From positions 761,665 through 825,664 of the forward strand of contig CM074808.1 of assembly GCA_037447605.1 (NCBI GenBank): DNA of 64,000 bases, given 5' to 3'. Below, piece after piece: positions 43,594 through 56,542 of this stretch. A program made the position numbers and the translations under genes. The notes under the pieces are model-generated. The model saw only the letters and a program-made list of their open reading frames with translations, was not told where the DNA came from and searched no databases. Source of the stretch: Zygnema circumcarinatum (taxonomy: Eukaryota; Streptophyta; Zygnematophyceae; Zygnematales; Zygnemataceae). Each line of letters starts with the position of its first letter. Position 1 is the stretch's first letter.

Positions 43594-43618
43594 TGAAGCT
43601 TCCAGACGCTTCCAGAGG
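43594..43618 (-). promoter_or_regulatory. heat shock element array upstream of CPN60
   Basis: Five consecutive 5-base units in alternating orientation: tGAAg, cTTCc, aGAcg, cTTCc, aGAgg. The first, second and fourth are perfect nGAAn units and the other two keep the GA core. The array is about 180 bases upstream of the CPN60 start codon, as expected for heat-shock-factor control of an HSP60 gene. Confidence 0.6.
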
Positions 43619-44348
43619 CCCCAAGGGAGTGTGCCAGCGTGGCAGCCAGCGCGTGGTGGGCCCCACGCACCGACACGGCACCGACATTGCCGACACGTGA
43701 CCTTGCTTGGGTCGCGCGGCGGCGTATGATTGTGAGGGATGCTCACATCTCTGTTTTTTTGAGTTTCCTAAAGAAGGAAAGAACACCGTTCAAGGGAATC
43801 CCCTCAGTCACCCGTTGGCTCCCTTACAAATTCTTGAATTTTTTGATCCGTTCCAGTCTTTCCAAGTTATTGATGTTGTCTTGTTGTTGTTGTGGTTGTT
43901 GATGTGGGTAGCCTTCTGCGTTTTGTTGACAGTGCTACCAGCAAATCCATTACAAGTTCATTTCGTTTACATCAATGCATTTGACTGTAAAAACATGTCG
44001 ACGGTAAGGTTTCCGGAAAAAAAGAACCATGCACACAACTGACCCCGCCTCAAAAGTCAGCGAACATCATTTAGAATCAAAGCAGCAACGAGAGCTTTCC
44101 TTCAATGGAAAGCTGAGGCGGCCAAAATTTCGATCCACCCTGTTGACAACACGAACGCAGCTATTAGAATTAGACTAAAACGTGAACCTCTGCACTACCA
44201 CCATTTTAAAACTGTGTGAAGACATGATGACCCGGGAGCCACCACTATCTCTGTCATGTTTTGAATCATTGTTCCTTTGTTAGCTGTCAACTGTGAAGGA
44301 GGGAGGAGTTCGCCTACATCGCTACAAACAAGGAGTACAAGACTCCAA

Positions 44349-44378
44349 GTTCAGTTCAGTTCAGTTCAGTTCAGTTCA
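44349..44378. repeat. (GTTCA)6 pentamer repeat
   Basis: Six perfect tandem copies of GTTCA in the spacer downstream of the importin-11 gene. Confidence 0.95.
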
Positions 44379-44874
44379 ACTACAGAGAGTTTAAGTGTGC
44401 TCTAGCGCCTAAAAGAGTCGGCTTCATTCACAGCAGCCAGTGTCGACCATGCTCCACGCGATAAGTCGATCTCCAAATAAACTTTCGTCAGTCTGCGTAG
44501 TCCGAATGTCTCGCTCTATTCTGTCACCCCTCTGCCACGATGACATTGCAGGGCACTCTCAGTCCCTCCCTTCAGATTGACGCCTGACTGGCCTCCTCAA
44601 AAAACCTCAACTACCGCTCTACTACTAAAATTGATACAAGCTCCCAACACCGCTATGCTGGGAGCAAGGAACCCTAAAAGGTACGCTCAAACTTTAGGAT
44701 TGAGGAATGGGAAAATGGCACACACCTTATGTCAGTTGCTACCAGCCCAAGCTGTTGCTGCAACTGAGGATTGACCTGAGCAGCAGGTCAGACCAGCTTC
44801 CCAGAGCTCTGGGGAGAGGGGGGCAAGCCGACATTGTTGCAGAGGGACAGGAGGCTTCTGGTACGTTTTACGAA

Positions 44875-47800
44875 CTATGTCTGCACTACTGGTTTCAGCT
44901 GGTCCAGCACAGAAGGGTGAACTCGGGCCATAGCTGCGGTGAACGGTGCATCTCCATGAATGGCTGCACAGACTTGCAGCTTTTCTCTCAACAATGGGGC
45001 GATGATCATGGTGTTCACTGGATCTGCCGTGAACACCTGGACCATTCAAGAAGACAAAAGTTCCAGGTTAGTCTCCAGCAGCGCGCTGCACTCTAAAACA
45101 ATGTAGGAGGAATGGGCATGCACGAGGTTTAACGGGGAATGAGACAGACACGGATTAGAGCTCCGCTGTTTTCAAGAGGTAGGAATCATAAGGTTTACCT
45201 GTCTTCTCCTCATGTACTCACTCTCAGATGTTTCATCTGAACCATCTTCATTTGCGTCTGCTGCCCAATAGTCGTATCTGTTCAACATTACAGAACGGAG
45301 GTATCAAAATATGAGCAAGATGACGGAACATACAAAGGCAAAGAGCTGAGCCACGATTTTAAGCATAGAAAAATCCATAAAAGTGCTCACCCTAGAGGTG
45401 CCCCAGCCCCGTTGTCTCCTTCAGTTTCCCGGAGCACTCCTGCACACACACTGCCACGAAAGACAACCAAACAAAGTTTTATGGTCCTCAGATTGTAAAA
45501 CAGAAAAAGCAAGCACAATGTATCACGAATAATTTCTTGACAAGGACAATCATTAAACCTCATCAACGCACAGCACTCCAAGAGGGATTCGGTTGTTTTG
45601 TCCCTTTCTTTTCTGCAGCTTTGTGTAGGAAGAAAAAGGAAAATGAACTCTCTAATACACAACCTATGTTGAAATACATGAATGCTCGAAAGGCCCTAAA
45701 TTTTAAATTCTCGGGGCAGAAGTCTGAAACCGAGTAAGCCGGTTGCAAAAGTAGATGGTGAGGTCAAAGTTTCACAGACGCACCTTAGGATCTGCTCGAG
45801 CCTGTCCAAAAGCTGTGACTCATGAATTGTAAGAAGCACACACAGTGCCAACGCTGACAGTTTCCGTTTGGCAACAGAAGAGATTGAATCCAGCTGCAAA
45901 AAGACTTCTCAAGGTTCAGAGCACAATATATCACAACAAGCATATGCTGGCAAAGGTTCCAGGACGAAAAAGGAGGTTTAACACTGCAGACGTGAGTTGC
46001 TTGCACTAACCTTTTCGAGCCAGGCGTCCACAAAAAGTAACAAAGGGCTTGTTCCACCGGCCGCTGATGATTGCTGCTGAACGAGGGCAGCTGTTGAAGC
46101 CAGGGATAAGAGCTGGCCAAAATAAGGCGCATTCTGTAGCAAGACTCGGGCCAAAACACACGCTGCGGTTGCCTTGACAAGGTCGGAATCACTCGCACTG
46201 GCAATCACAATAATAAGGAGCTTCTGCGAAAGAACATTACGGGAAAAGTTCAATCGAAGGTCCTGTTTGCCACTTGATAAGTCGTGTCCATTGAACAGGG
46301 CTTACCTGGTGGTCATTTTCACTACCCAAAAAATAGGCACCTCGACTAGTACTACTGACGGAAACTCTCATAGGGCATAGAGCCGAACTTAGAGCACGAA
46401 TGTATTGCTTGAGCAGCAAAAGCAGTTTCACTAGGAGGTTGAGCAGACCTGGAGAACTTGCTCAAGGACTCCTGGAGCCTCTGATGGAAAACACTGCACA
46501 TGGAAAAAAACAAGGTGTGAACAAGGTGCTAACCACAAATTAACATGAAGGATTACGAGAGCTAACTGCTGACTTTGAAGGAAACAAGTCATCAAATTGG
46601 TTTGTATCTTGGATGTGGAGTGCAAGGTGAGGCTAATCAATAAAAACTGAAAGGATAACTGACCTGAAGGAGAGTATCGATTACACCTAGTGTCACCATT
46701 ATTCCTTTTTCGTTCACATTTCCAACCACTGCGTTGAGAATTGTCACCACGCTTCTTCCATGGTGATGAAGAAATTCTCCACCACCCACTAAGATGTAAC
46801 TCTCAATGATTTTCATGGCCACCTGTTCACGAGAACGGAACATGAATTCGTAGGAACAGATCAAAAGTTAACGTTTCCTTTCCGATTTTCCACGAAACAG
46901 TTCAAGGAGATGACTTGCAGAACACTCCAACTTATGCATTCAAAAAGAAAAGCCCAGAAACTCCTGTGGCAACCGAGCCTCCCTCCACAAAGCTTCCAGC
47001 CAAGAAGCAATGGCTGCACATCATTTGTAATCAGTATAAGGGAGAGACATATCATCACGTTCGCGGATGTTCCAGGACTTACGGGCAAATAGTCAAAATT
47101 GCGCTCCATAATAGGGACAAGATGAGGGAAAAGCTGCAAAAATTGGGGTACCATACTCGGTGCATGGCGAAGTGCCGCTTGCCAAAGCTGGTTGCACACA
47201 ATCCGCACAGGCAACAAACGCTTAAAGTGACAATACACTAAGTTGCTCTTACATATGTAAAGTCAACCAAAAAAAAAAAGGGTTCCCAGAAGTATTTTTA
47301 GTATCAACCCAATATCCTGAAACAACCACATCTTCCATGGCTTATGAACTTGTGATGCTGACTTTTGACAAAATCAAATCAAGTAATACAATACTCAAGC
47401 ACTAAGCGACTTTCTGATTGAAAGAAGTTTGCAGATTCCAGGCAAACCTACTTGTAATCCATCTTCGAGCATGTTGAGCTCATCAGGTTGTGATATGTCA
47501 GTGCAATGGTTCAAAATTGGGAACAAAAGCTCATAACAGAGCGGCGATTGGGAACCTAACGCGATGAGCAAGCGCTGCAGGGCCAGCATCACTTGTATAC
47601 GCAGCAAACTCTGACCGTCTGCTGTATCCCACACCTGCAACGAACCATATGCAATGTAGCAGACGGCCAGTCAGTCGCACAACATAGTGGAAGTAGCATG
47701 TGGATGAAGCTAGGCTCACATAGCTGGATATAAGAGAAACTGACCATGGTTTTAACACTGCGAACACCTTTAGGCATATACTATCAACATCGTTTCTTCA

Positions 47801-50800
47801 ACCATAAATTATTGTTGCAAACACAAACACAATCATTATCATACGAAACTGACAACAAGGCACCCTCACGAAGGAGGCGCACCTTTGGTAGAAAGGCCAT
47901 TATCTTGCCCGCACATGGCACAACTCGCTCACCAAGTCGATCAATTACGAGTGAAACCAGATTGAGAACTTGCAGCTGCAAAAAAAAAACTTCTTGTCAA
48001 TCAACTACTTGAGATACATGTCCCAAAGTGACGTTAATTTATCGCAGTGTTTAAACCTTCAGTCATCACTTCATCCACTAAAACCACTTGTATTCAAGTC
48101 AACTTTAGGCACAGGAAGACGGAGTAGCAGCTGTGCCATAATACGAAACCAATTACTAACCAATTTTAACTTGTATTTTCAGTTATGCGCCTCAAATCAG
48201 TTAAACAGCACTTGACAATTAGCTTTCTGGTCCCCAAGAAACATTATTTAGTTGCCTTCCCCCATGATACGGCATGGCATGTACCAAGGAATTAAGATCA
48301 TGCGATGACAGAAGGACTGGTGCATCCATTGAGGATGTTATCACCCTTCCAAGAAATCCTATAAAAAAAACTCTCATGCTACCCTGCAAAAAGTAAAATG
48401 GAACTCCTACCTGTGAATCAAATTCCTTTGCATTTTGTACCATCTGAAAGAGAAGCTGCAGGCATGGCTCCACAAGACCAGCAAAGTCCTCCTCATAGAA
48501 ATGGACGTCATCTATGAGGTTCCGCAGAGAACGACAAGCTGCCAGCTGCATTCAATGGAGAAGTAAAGAAGAGCAAAGCGGCCTGTGAAGCTAGATTTTT
48601 CTACAACTGCTTCACCAAGCATGATTGTACGACCAACAAAACAACAAGCACGAGCAACAATGACGTATTCAACAATAGACAGCATGACGATACCAAGATG
48701 ATGAAAACAGAAATAAGGCTCGTCTAAATGATTGCATCACGTGCAGATGCGACAGTTCTCTGATTTCATGTTTGCTCTTTTTTGGATTCTGTGGAGTCTA
48801 GTTCAGTGTATCTTTGCAGAGGTGTCTTTATCAGGAGGAGGCTGATCCGTTTGACTAAGCTAAAATACAACGAGCAATTTAAGCGAACAGACATCAAAAG
48901 GCTACCTGCACTGCCAAATCCTCGTCTTGAAGGAGATTGATGAGACCACCATAGACTTCACGTCTGAGGTCATCCTTTATCTGCATTCCAGCAACAACAC
49001 TCAGGAATAAATTGAGTTGAATAAATTGAATTACAAGAACTAATCCTGGACAAATGCACACTGAAGTATCCAGTGCTGGCAACCACTACATTGCTTTCAG
49101 ACAAGCCTGAGTTGAAGATTCAGCATGGCACAAAGGAAGGCATCACCACTCATCAGAAAGCCCAAATGAATGTTTTACCTTGCTGACCCACTGGCCAAGG
49201 AGCCACGCCACTCGCCTCCTGAGTATTCTTCCATTTGGATGACGATTTGAGAGCTCACGAACCAAAACACTCCTATACCTGCATGTCGAACATGCGAAGG
49301 ACTCAGAAAATCAAACTCTGAAGCTTATCAAGCTTGCTACTTGTGAGAGAGCCTCAAGTACCAAGCTCTAGAGCCTTAATTTGGGAACCAAATGATAACT
49401 GCTTCGTCAGGTAGTACAGTAAAGGCAAAGCTATTTCAAGGAACATTGCTCCAACAAAGGTCTCAAGATTAATAACTGGATAAGTAGGTCCAGTATTTCC
49501 TCGGTTACTTCTACAAAAAGCTCATACATACTACCTCTCACACTTGAATATCTGAGCACCATCCATTGGCTTCAAAAAAAACTTGATGATCAAAAAGAAA
49601 TTCAGTATCCATATGCCCCTACAGCCAAAGGGTGACAGGACACATCTCGTTCTGCATCCGATGAGCGCAGAGTTTACAATATTCGACCTCTCAACAGATT
49701 TACTTGCAGCTGAAACTATTGAATCTCAACCTACTTGCAGATGACAGCTGGCAGATGACAGCTGGCAGAACACCTGCAAGATCTTAGGAGGAAAGGTACC
49801 AGGAATCAAAATCAACAAAGTCGTGGAGGTCATAGCTTGCAACCCCAACTGCATCATAACAAGCGTCTTTGAGCAGTAAAGCTTGAGTGACCATGATGCC
49901 TGCTCCAGGATCTACTGGAGGGCAAGCCTCGGAGGCATGCTTCAGCATTTGCATCACCATTGGTGCCAAAATCTGCAGTCCAGCTCACATCACGGCTCAT
50001 GAGCTTCTGCGGTTCCTCGTTAGGAAAACCAAAGCCTTCACGTCTGCTATAAAAACAGTATCGGTTTCTAGTGGAAATATTCAGTGAACAGAACCACTTA
50101 TGACTTCCGGCACGACATGCACATGATCAGAATGCCTTGAGGAATGGTGACATTTGATACTCGCTACAATCTTGGTCATGATGCACGAATGTTCTTCTAC
50201 GCTCAAGACAAGGTTCATCAGCTAACCTCCTTAAAGTTCTCAAAGAGCACCATATATAATGCTTCGGCACAAGGCCGCAGTTTGTCCCGCATCTGCAACT
50301 GGTCTTGTTCATGATGAAAGCCTTCTGGGTCTTCTGCCCACTCCTCCAAGTCCGTTTCAGTAAAAATGAAATATCTGCATTTGAAAAAATGGACTACGAG
50401 AAACGGTTGAAAGCTTTGATTTTGCATATGTCATACATTGAAGTATTAAAGAATATCCTTCATGGTAAATGGACGTTTTGGGCACTAGTGGAGCATTACA
50501 AAGACACACTTTCCCATATACAACCAATAGGAAGTTTGCTCATCTATGATCTAACAGCTGTGGACGCATGAGCATCATAAAATTCTCTCTCGAAATTGAA
50601 TGGGGTGGACGCCAAACCCCAATACTCATAAAGATTATGATGGTCCCTTAAAGATTATATCTTCCAAGCTAAGAAACTCGCATCCCTACATGTAACTTGA
50701 AACATGCACAAAATACAAAATCTGAGGACCCCAATGCAAGACTGGAAACAACAGCCTTTTGTAAGTATCCGTTACCGGCTATTGTCTTTCCGTTGTATTG

Positions 50801-53411
50801 GTGAAAGCTATGATAAAAGGAATGCACAACAAGCACAGGGAAATGGTCCTCACCTTTGGACAAGGACAGTGCAAAGAAAACCAACTCGTCCCCGTTCGAA
50901 ATACTTTTGACAAAGACTTTGCGCTTGGTCTGATAGTCTTTCTTTTGTTTCTTGCATTGTTGGTGTCGAATTGCCAAGGACCCGGCCTGTCTTCGCTTGC
51001 TTATAAGCCACACACTTCAGAACGTTTTGCAACAAAATCATGCATTGAATGAGGAAGCGCTCAAAAAGTTGCTTCCCGCCTTTCTGCCCTTCAGTGACTT
51101 GAACAAAACTGAACTCCAGAGTAGGCAGCATTAGCTCCTCCTTACTGAATGAGTAAGGATGTGTTGCTTGTATGTCAATGAGAGTCTTCATAAGTTTTAT
51201 GCATGCCGTCTCTAAAAACAGCTGGAAGTTTGCATGCTGCTGTTGTAGTGCCACCCCTGAAAAACAGACCCTGAGCTGACATCAGACCAGCGCACCTTCG
51301 AAACTGCACAAGCCAAAGCAAAGCATTCAAGTTCCACATTCACTGCTTCAAATGGTGGGTGGTAAAAACTGACTCCTGGAATTAGCTGATTGATCCAGCA
51401 TTATCAAAAACAAGCGTGAGAAAGCTAATGTTACATCCATCTTTGACCTGTTCAATTGTACTATTAAGAAGACTGCCCAATAGAGGTGTATCCTCGTTAC
51501 TTACAACACTGCATAAGCGACTGGATTGCCTGCAAGTACGCGGGTACGACCTGCTGCACTACCGGAACTTCCTGCATCACAGATCATGGCCTCAGGAATC
51601 ACGGCAAGTACTTTTGATGGTGCTATTGCGTTGTATCATATCTGTAAGCAAAGAAACTTGCAGCGTTATCATTTGGTTAGGTTTGATAACAGCCGCGTCA
51701 GCCATGACTCCAGCACAAATTTTGCTAAAGTACAACGTGGCGTGCGCACCTGCACTGACTTGAAATCGCTCGGAAAACCGAAAATGAGCATCCTTCTCAA
51801 TGTCTTGCAGCAGAGAAGCCATCTCTCACAAGTAAGTGCCAAGCCTTGCTGGTCTTCAAGGGAGATAGAGCCCTCACTTCCACTCAATAGAAGGGTTGTT
51901 AGCGATTTGATGATGGTTTGTGTGTCACCATACCAATGACGCCATGTGTATTCAAACAGCTGCGAAGAAACCTGATAGAATACACAACTCTTGAGATTGA
52001 TTAGTTCCCGTCACTGAAGCGTACCATGGTCGAGCATATGACAAGTTGATCCGAGTTGTGACAATTTTGAACAAAGCTCACATGCCCGAGAAGGCACAAA
52101 CTCTCACCTCCGCAAACTGGCGCTGGTCGATTCCAAGCCGTTTTGTGGATAACTCCTTCAGAACTTGATTTAAAGTCAAGTACACACGCTGCCTTGTAAG
52201 TGAATCAGTTGTTTGCACCTTCTGAAGCAAAGTTGGAAACAGGTCTGGCCTGTAAAGAATGACATTTTGGTGATCAATAGCCCCATTTTCACAATGATAT
52301 CTTTACAAAGTCAGGTACTTCTCACAATTTTCTCAGGTGGATTTCACTGCAAGGAGTTCTATACGCATAGACATTGAACCAATGAACAAATAACTGTAAG
52401 TCGATCTTCAAAATGCAGCGCGATAAGAAAGTAAGGATAATGAAAGGACAGTCTACAAATTTGCATTTGTGTACTTTGCACGCCTTCCACCACAAGGCGA
52501 ACGGAAACTCTGGAGGCCTAAGAGATTGCTTGAAGCTTACCACTCGCGAGGGAAGTCAAAGCGAGCTATCTTGGAGATTAATAGTGCCAGTTGAACAGCC
52601 ACCTACAGAAAGAATTTAGGCGAAGGTGAACATTTGCTTTGCAGTAACACGTGCAACTTAGCCTCAACAGATTCAAGAGAGTGTATGGTTACAATGAGAA
52701 TTTGGACCTGATTGTTTTCATCTCGAAGGAGCTCTAATAACCTTTTCCGAAGATGCGGCTTCTCTTCATTACTGATGCCTCTGTCACACAGGAGGCCACG
52801 CAAACATCGTTGTAGCATGAGCAATCGTGTACTCTGAACGTGGGATTCTATGTCAATAGAGCCATAACTTCAATTAACAACCACCAACGCTAGAAACGGA
52901 GCTGCTGCATGACCATGAAAGTGATTCAATAACTAGCTTGCAGATAACACTCACTGTGAGTCCCGTCGAGCTCGCCAAAATCTATTGATGCTATTCTTGA
53001 AGTATACAGCTGCCAACCATCGTGCATTACCCTGCTTATCTAGCTCGGGAGCGGCAATTATCTCCTGCAAAACATGCCGGTTGAATATTTTCAAGTTACT
53101 CGGGGCACTTCGGAGTTATTCTGGTCAAACAAGTATGTGAATATAAAACGAACTTTTCAAAATTTCAGACGAGCCTCAAAAAAATTTTAGAACCAAAAAT
53201 GCTGCAATCGGGGCGACTTGCACGCTCATCACTCGGGAGGCTAGCCGACTAAGTAAGGAGAGCTACTGACCAATAAACAAGAGCAAAATCCTGGTCTGCT
53301 CGCATTTGCTTCCAGTGATGATTCCGCCACTTTCCTAACATTCTCGTCCTGACTAAGTGCATTTTGAAGGCATGAATAGACAGTTGGTGCGTCAGCTGAA
53401 GATAGCGCCAT
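44875..53411 (-). CDS. IPO11: importin-11 (KAP120-type karyopherin)
   Basis: Importin-beta family nuclear import receptor of the IPO11/Kap120 branch, built of HEAT repeats. More than twenty short exons run from the ATG at 53411 to the TAG at 44875. The N-terminal importin-beta domain is plain: TVYSCLQNALSQDENVRKVA, ARWLAAVYFKNSINRFWR, NEEKPHLRKRLLELLRDENN and AVQLALLISKIARFDFPREW. Later segments in order include RQRVYLTLNQVLKELSTKRL, FTETDLEEWAEDPEGFHHEQ, ACYDAVGVASYDLHDFVDFD, RVAWLLGQWVSK, ACRSLRNLIDDVHFYEEDF, VMLALQRLLIALGSQSPLCY, RHAPSMVPQFLQLFPHLVPI and ATAACVLARVLLQNAPYFGQ. The protein ends VLDQLKPVVQT. The whole receptor, about 1000 residues, seems intact. Cargo in animals includes UBE2M and other E2 enzymes; cargo in plants is not established from sequence. 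Confidence 0.9.
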
Positions 53412-53964
53412 CTTCCTTGCGGGTGCAGATGCTCAGAAATTCAGGAATCAGATGACGCTTGTCTAACGTTCGTAAAGCCCGCACATCCAGCCAGCATACG
53501 TATGTTTGTTCAGTTCGATCGCTGGCGAGCAACGAAAGCTGTGAGCATCTCAGTCTGGTCGACGCCGCCGCAAAGCTCGCCTCGCTAACAATCGGTCTGC
53601 AAGCAGCTGCATGGGCTGTCTGTCTATCTATCTATCTATACATATATCTATCTATTAGCCTGAGCAGGCTCCCCTCCCTCTGTCGCCACTCCTGCGCCCT
53701 GCCGGAGCCGCCTGCAGGCTAGGCGCTGAGAAGCACGCTCCCGGCTGGCCCTGCGCCTGCGCTTGTTCAAGTTGCGGTTGGGAGGATGCGCCGCTGTGCA
53801 GACGGCGAGCCATGGCCGTGGAACAAGTACGGTCCGGCCGTGCAGCCTCCCTCGGCTCGTTCTCGTGCTGGGGGAAAACACGACTACACGAGGGAATAAA
53901 GGGAGGCTCCACTACAACTAACTGCCTAGAGGAGTGTTGTTATTGCACCTCATGGGAAAATTGG

Positions 53965-54096
53965 TGTGGGATTGATCTCACAATGGCGATTCCATCGTAC
54001 ATCATCGTCCATCACGTACATGGATGGACAAAATCATCATTGGGAACCACGAGGAACTGGTCACAAAGGACACTAAGGACGTTAAAAAAAAGCTAT
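53965..54096 (+). repeat. dispersed repeat family A, copy 4
   Basis: Diverged plus-oriented copy: ATTGATCTCACAATGGCGAT, CACGTACATGGATGGACAAA, GGGAACCACGAGGAACTGGT and a final AAAAAAAGCTATG. It carries an extra insertion near 54000. Confidence 0.65.
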
Positions 54097-54129
54097 GAGC
54101 CATATGACATACAATATTGCACAGATCGG

Positions 54130-54390
54130 ACGGAACATGGGAACAACCATTGGAAGGATGGCGAACCATTGATTCGCGATTCAGCCAACCATTGCCAATG
54201 GTTGGAGCCATTAAAGTCAATGGTTGCCAACCATTGCCGATGGTTGTAACCACTGGATTCAATGGTTGTGAACCAGGGATTCGCGATCCAATCAACCATG
54301 GACAAAGGTATCCAACCATCGGCGTCGGGCCGAATCAACCCTCGCCAATGGTTGCAATCACTCAATGCCAATGGTTGGCCAATGGTCCGA
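54130..54390. repeat. CCAATGGTTG palindrome cluster
   Basis: About ten copies of CCAATGGTTG or its complement in both orientations within 260 bases. At 54185-54205 two 10-base arms (CCAACCATTG and its complement) face each other across one base, a perfect cruciform-prone palindrome. Confidence 0.8.
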
Positions 54391-55285
54391 CCTGTGCAGT
54401 AGTGCTTGTTGATTGATAGTACATGGTCCGCAATTTATAGAGCATAGATGAAGCATGGAGTATGAAAACCAAAATTACCAACAAGGTTTTCTACTGTGTA
54501 CATTTCAAACTATACAGTGGGGAGAAGAACAAAACACAACAATAGAGCGCTTTCTTAAAAAAAGAAAGTCGAAATCAAAATTTCGTCAATACCAGGCACA
54601 TCCGCCCATACCATATTCGACCAAACAAAAGGGGTGTGGGTGGATCTCGCGCTCCACCTTTCGCCAACGGGTCCACGCACTGAGTTGCAAACCGAGGCGG
54701 CGACTTTGCAAACCTCCGAACCAAAGTTTTCAACAGCTGACCGTCAACCGTCCGCAAGCTGCGAGTGCAGCTACCGCCAACAAGAAAGCGCCACGTGGCG
54801 ACTAGAAGTGTTGGAGGCTGGCCGCAGACTGTTTGGCCTGCCCGCGACCTCGGCCCCGAGATACCAAGCTTCTTTCTCTGCATGGCCAAGTTTGAATGTG
54901 CCTTTTTTCCCCTTCTCCTTGGTTCTTACGGCTTGCTTTTATCTGGAGTGAGTCGGGGTGTAAATATTCTATTCTCATCTCCTCGTCCATAGGAAGTGAA
55001 ATGCTATCCTACTCAGGCTCTGTTTTGTGCAGTCGCACGGCCTCCCGGTTCCACCCTCTCTACTGCTTTCATCCTTATCCTTACAACTATTAAATCGATT
55101 TCAATTCTTCTTCCTCCTCATCCATAGGCTATTATCTTGTTTGGGAAAGGTGCTTTTTAGAGAAATTATTTGAAGCGCAACAAGTGAGGAACTTATAGCA
55201 TCGATCCGTCCACCGCTCTCTCCGCTCGATGTGCCACACATCGGCGACTTTCGCGGCTGCTTCGAGGGAGGGCTGCCTTGTTGAG

Positions 55286-55420
55286 CCTAGGCGTAGCTTT
55301 CCGCTCCTCTCTTTTTTCTTTTGTGCTTAGGTCCTTTGCATCTAGGTCCTCCTGGTTCCCCATGCTGATTTTTTCTATGCACATTTGATGGCATCATTGC
55401 CGTTGCGAGATCAATGCCAC
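55286..55420 (-). repeat. dispersed repeat family A, copy 5
   Basis: Minus-oriented copy with the full CCTAGGCGTAGCTTTCCGC outer end shared with copy 2. It then runs through GTGCTTAGGTCCTTTGCATC to GCGAGATCAATGCCACACC. Confidence 0.75.
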
Positions 55421-55494
55421 ACCTCTCTATCTAAGAACAGAACGATTTCAAGCTTCAAGCTTCTCTCTTCTCTCTTCAAGAAACGGAATGAGGA

Positions 55495-55576
55495 AGTGGC
55501 ATTGATCTCACGATGGCGATGATGCCATCAAATGTACATGGACAACATCAGCATCATGGGGAACCACGAGGAATAG
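55495..55576 (+). repeat. dispersed repeat family A, copy 6
   Basis: Plus-oriented copy nearly identical to copy 1 over its first 80 bases, including the hairpin GATGGCGATGATGCCATC. It is truncated before the A-rich end. Confidence 0.85.
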
Positions 55577-55597
55577 GCCAGGATGGATGGATTCTTG

Positions 55598-55685
55598 CAA
55601 AGGATGTGGCATTGATCTCACGATGGCGATGATGCCATCAAATGTACATGGACAAAATCAGTATAATGGGGAACCACGAGGACCA
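55598..55685 (+). repeat. dispersed repeat family A, copy 7
   Basis: Plus-oriented copy starting AAAGGATGTGGCATTGATC, in tandem with copy 6 and differing from it at only a few positions, which suggests recent duplication or insertion. Confidence 0.85.
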
Positions 55686-56542
55686 GAGCGCAGACTCTTC
55701 GAGTCTTCATCCTCTCATACAGTACTGTACCTCAAAGTCTGATTACCGTACCGGTATGCCCGAACCGAACCGAAACCGTACAGGCGATTTCCCCCGCCCC
55801 GACTAAACTAACATCAGAATTCGTATCGCTTAGTGGAAAGATTTTTTTTCCATAGAGTACTTACTTTGAAATCACGTCGTATGCTTTCCGTTTCAGAAGA
55901 TTTTCTGAAGATGTCGCCCCCCATTGGCCAGTTTCACCCCAAATCTGCGGACCCAATGGCAGCAGCCCCTTTCCATCCGAATTTTCCAGTTTTAAAAACT
56001 TCGCACATGGAAAAAGCGCCTCTGAAATTGCAAAAGCGCTCGTCCAGATTCACCTCAAACCCTTCACTGCTGACATGACGGCACGTGGCGCCAAGCCGCT
56101 CTCCCATTGGTGTGTGTCTGCCGACATGGCACGGGATTTTTGGGTCCCGCCCGCCCGTCCGTACAATCCCCTGCAAGATAATTTGAGGGGCCGAGCAGTA
56201 GCGTGGTCAGACCATGGCTCCTTTTGAGAAAATTTCAGGGGCTTGGAGGAGCTCCTGCAGCGCCTTCCAAGAGACGGGGCCGCCATGGCGGCTGCAGCGG
56301 TGCTGCTTCCGCAGCCGCTGCCAACAGAGGGGGGACGAAGGGATTGTTTGGAGTATTAAGGCAGAATAGTGGTTCGTAACAGGACGCTGGAGACGAGGAC
56401 AACAGGGGGGGGGGTCCCTGTGAAGCTTGATACACCAATATCAAACCTGGGATGTGAGGAGCTTAAGGATAGGTTAGGGGAAAGGCTTAGTGGCGCAGGT
56501 TTGAGTGTTGAGAGTCGGAACTGCACAGGGAGGAGGGAGAAT

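Larger units (their letters stand above)
43419..44874. other. CPN60 promoter and IPO11 3' flank
   Basis: About 1.45 kb. The left part is the CPN60 5' region, with a heat-shock-element array and CACGTG at 43692-43697. The rest holds no recognised gene; a GTTCA pentamer repeat lies near 44350. Confidence 0.5.
53412..56542. other. repeat-rich intergenic region
   Basis: About 3.1 kb between the diverging importin-11 and GLOD4-like genes. It contains TCTA repeats near 53622-53655, four copies of repeat family A and a CCAATGGTTG palindrome cluster. No gene is supported. Open frames here are short and overlap repeats. An ATG at 56285 could begin an upstream exon of the GLOD4-like gene. Confidence 0.5.

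Noticed and set aside
46915-47241. 108-codon plus-strand frame with a Cys/His-like pattern
   Set aside because: Antisense of importin-11 exon and intron sequence; the minus strand there encodes conserved HEAT-repeat sequence.
50305-50571. 88-codon plus-strand frame
   Set aside because: It overlaps the importin-11 exon coding FTETDLEEWAEDPEGF on the other strand and has no homology.
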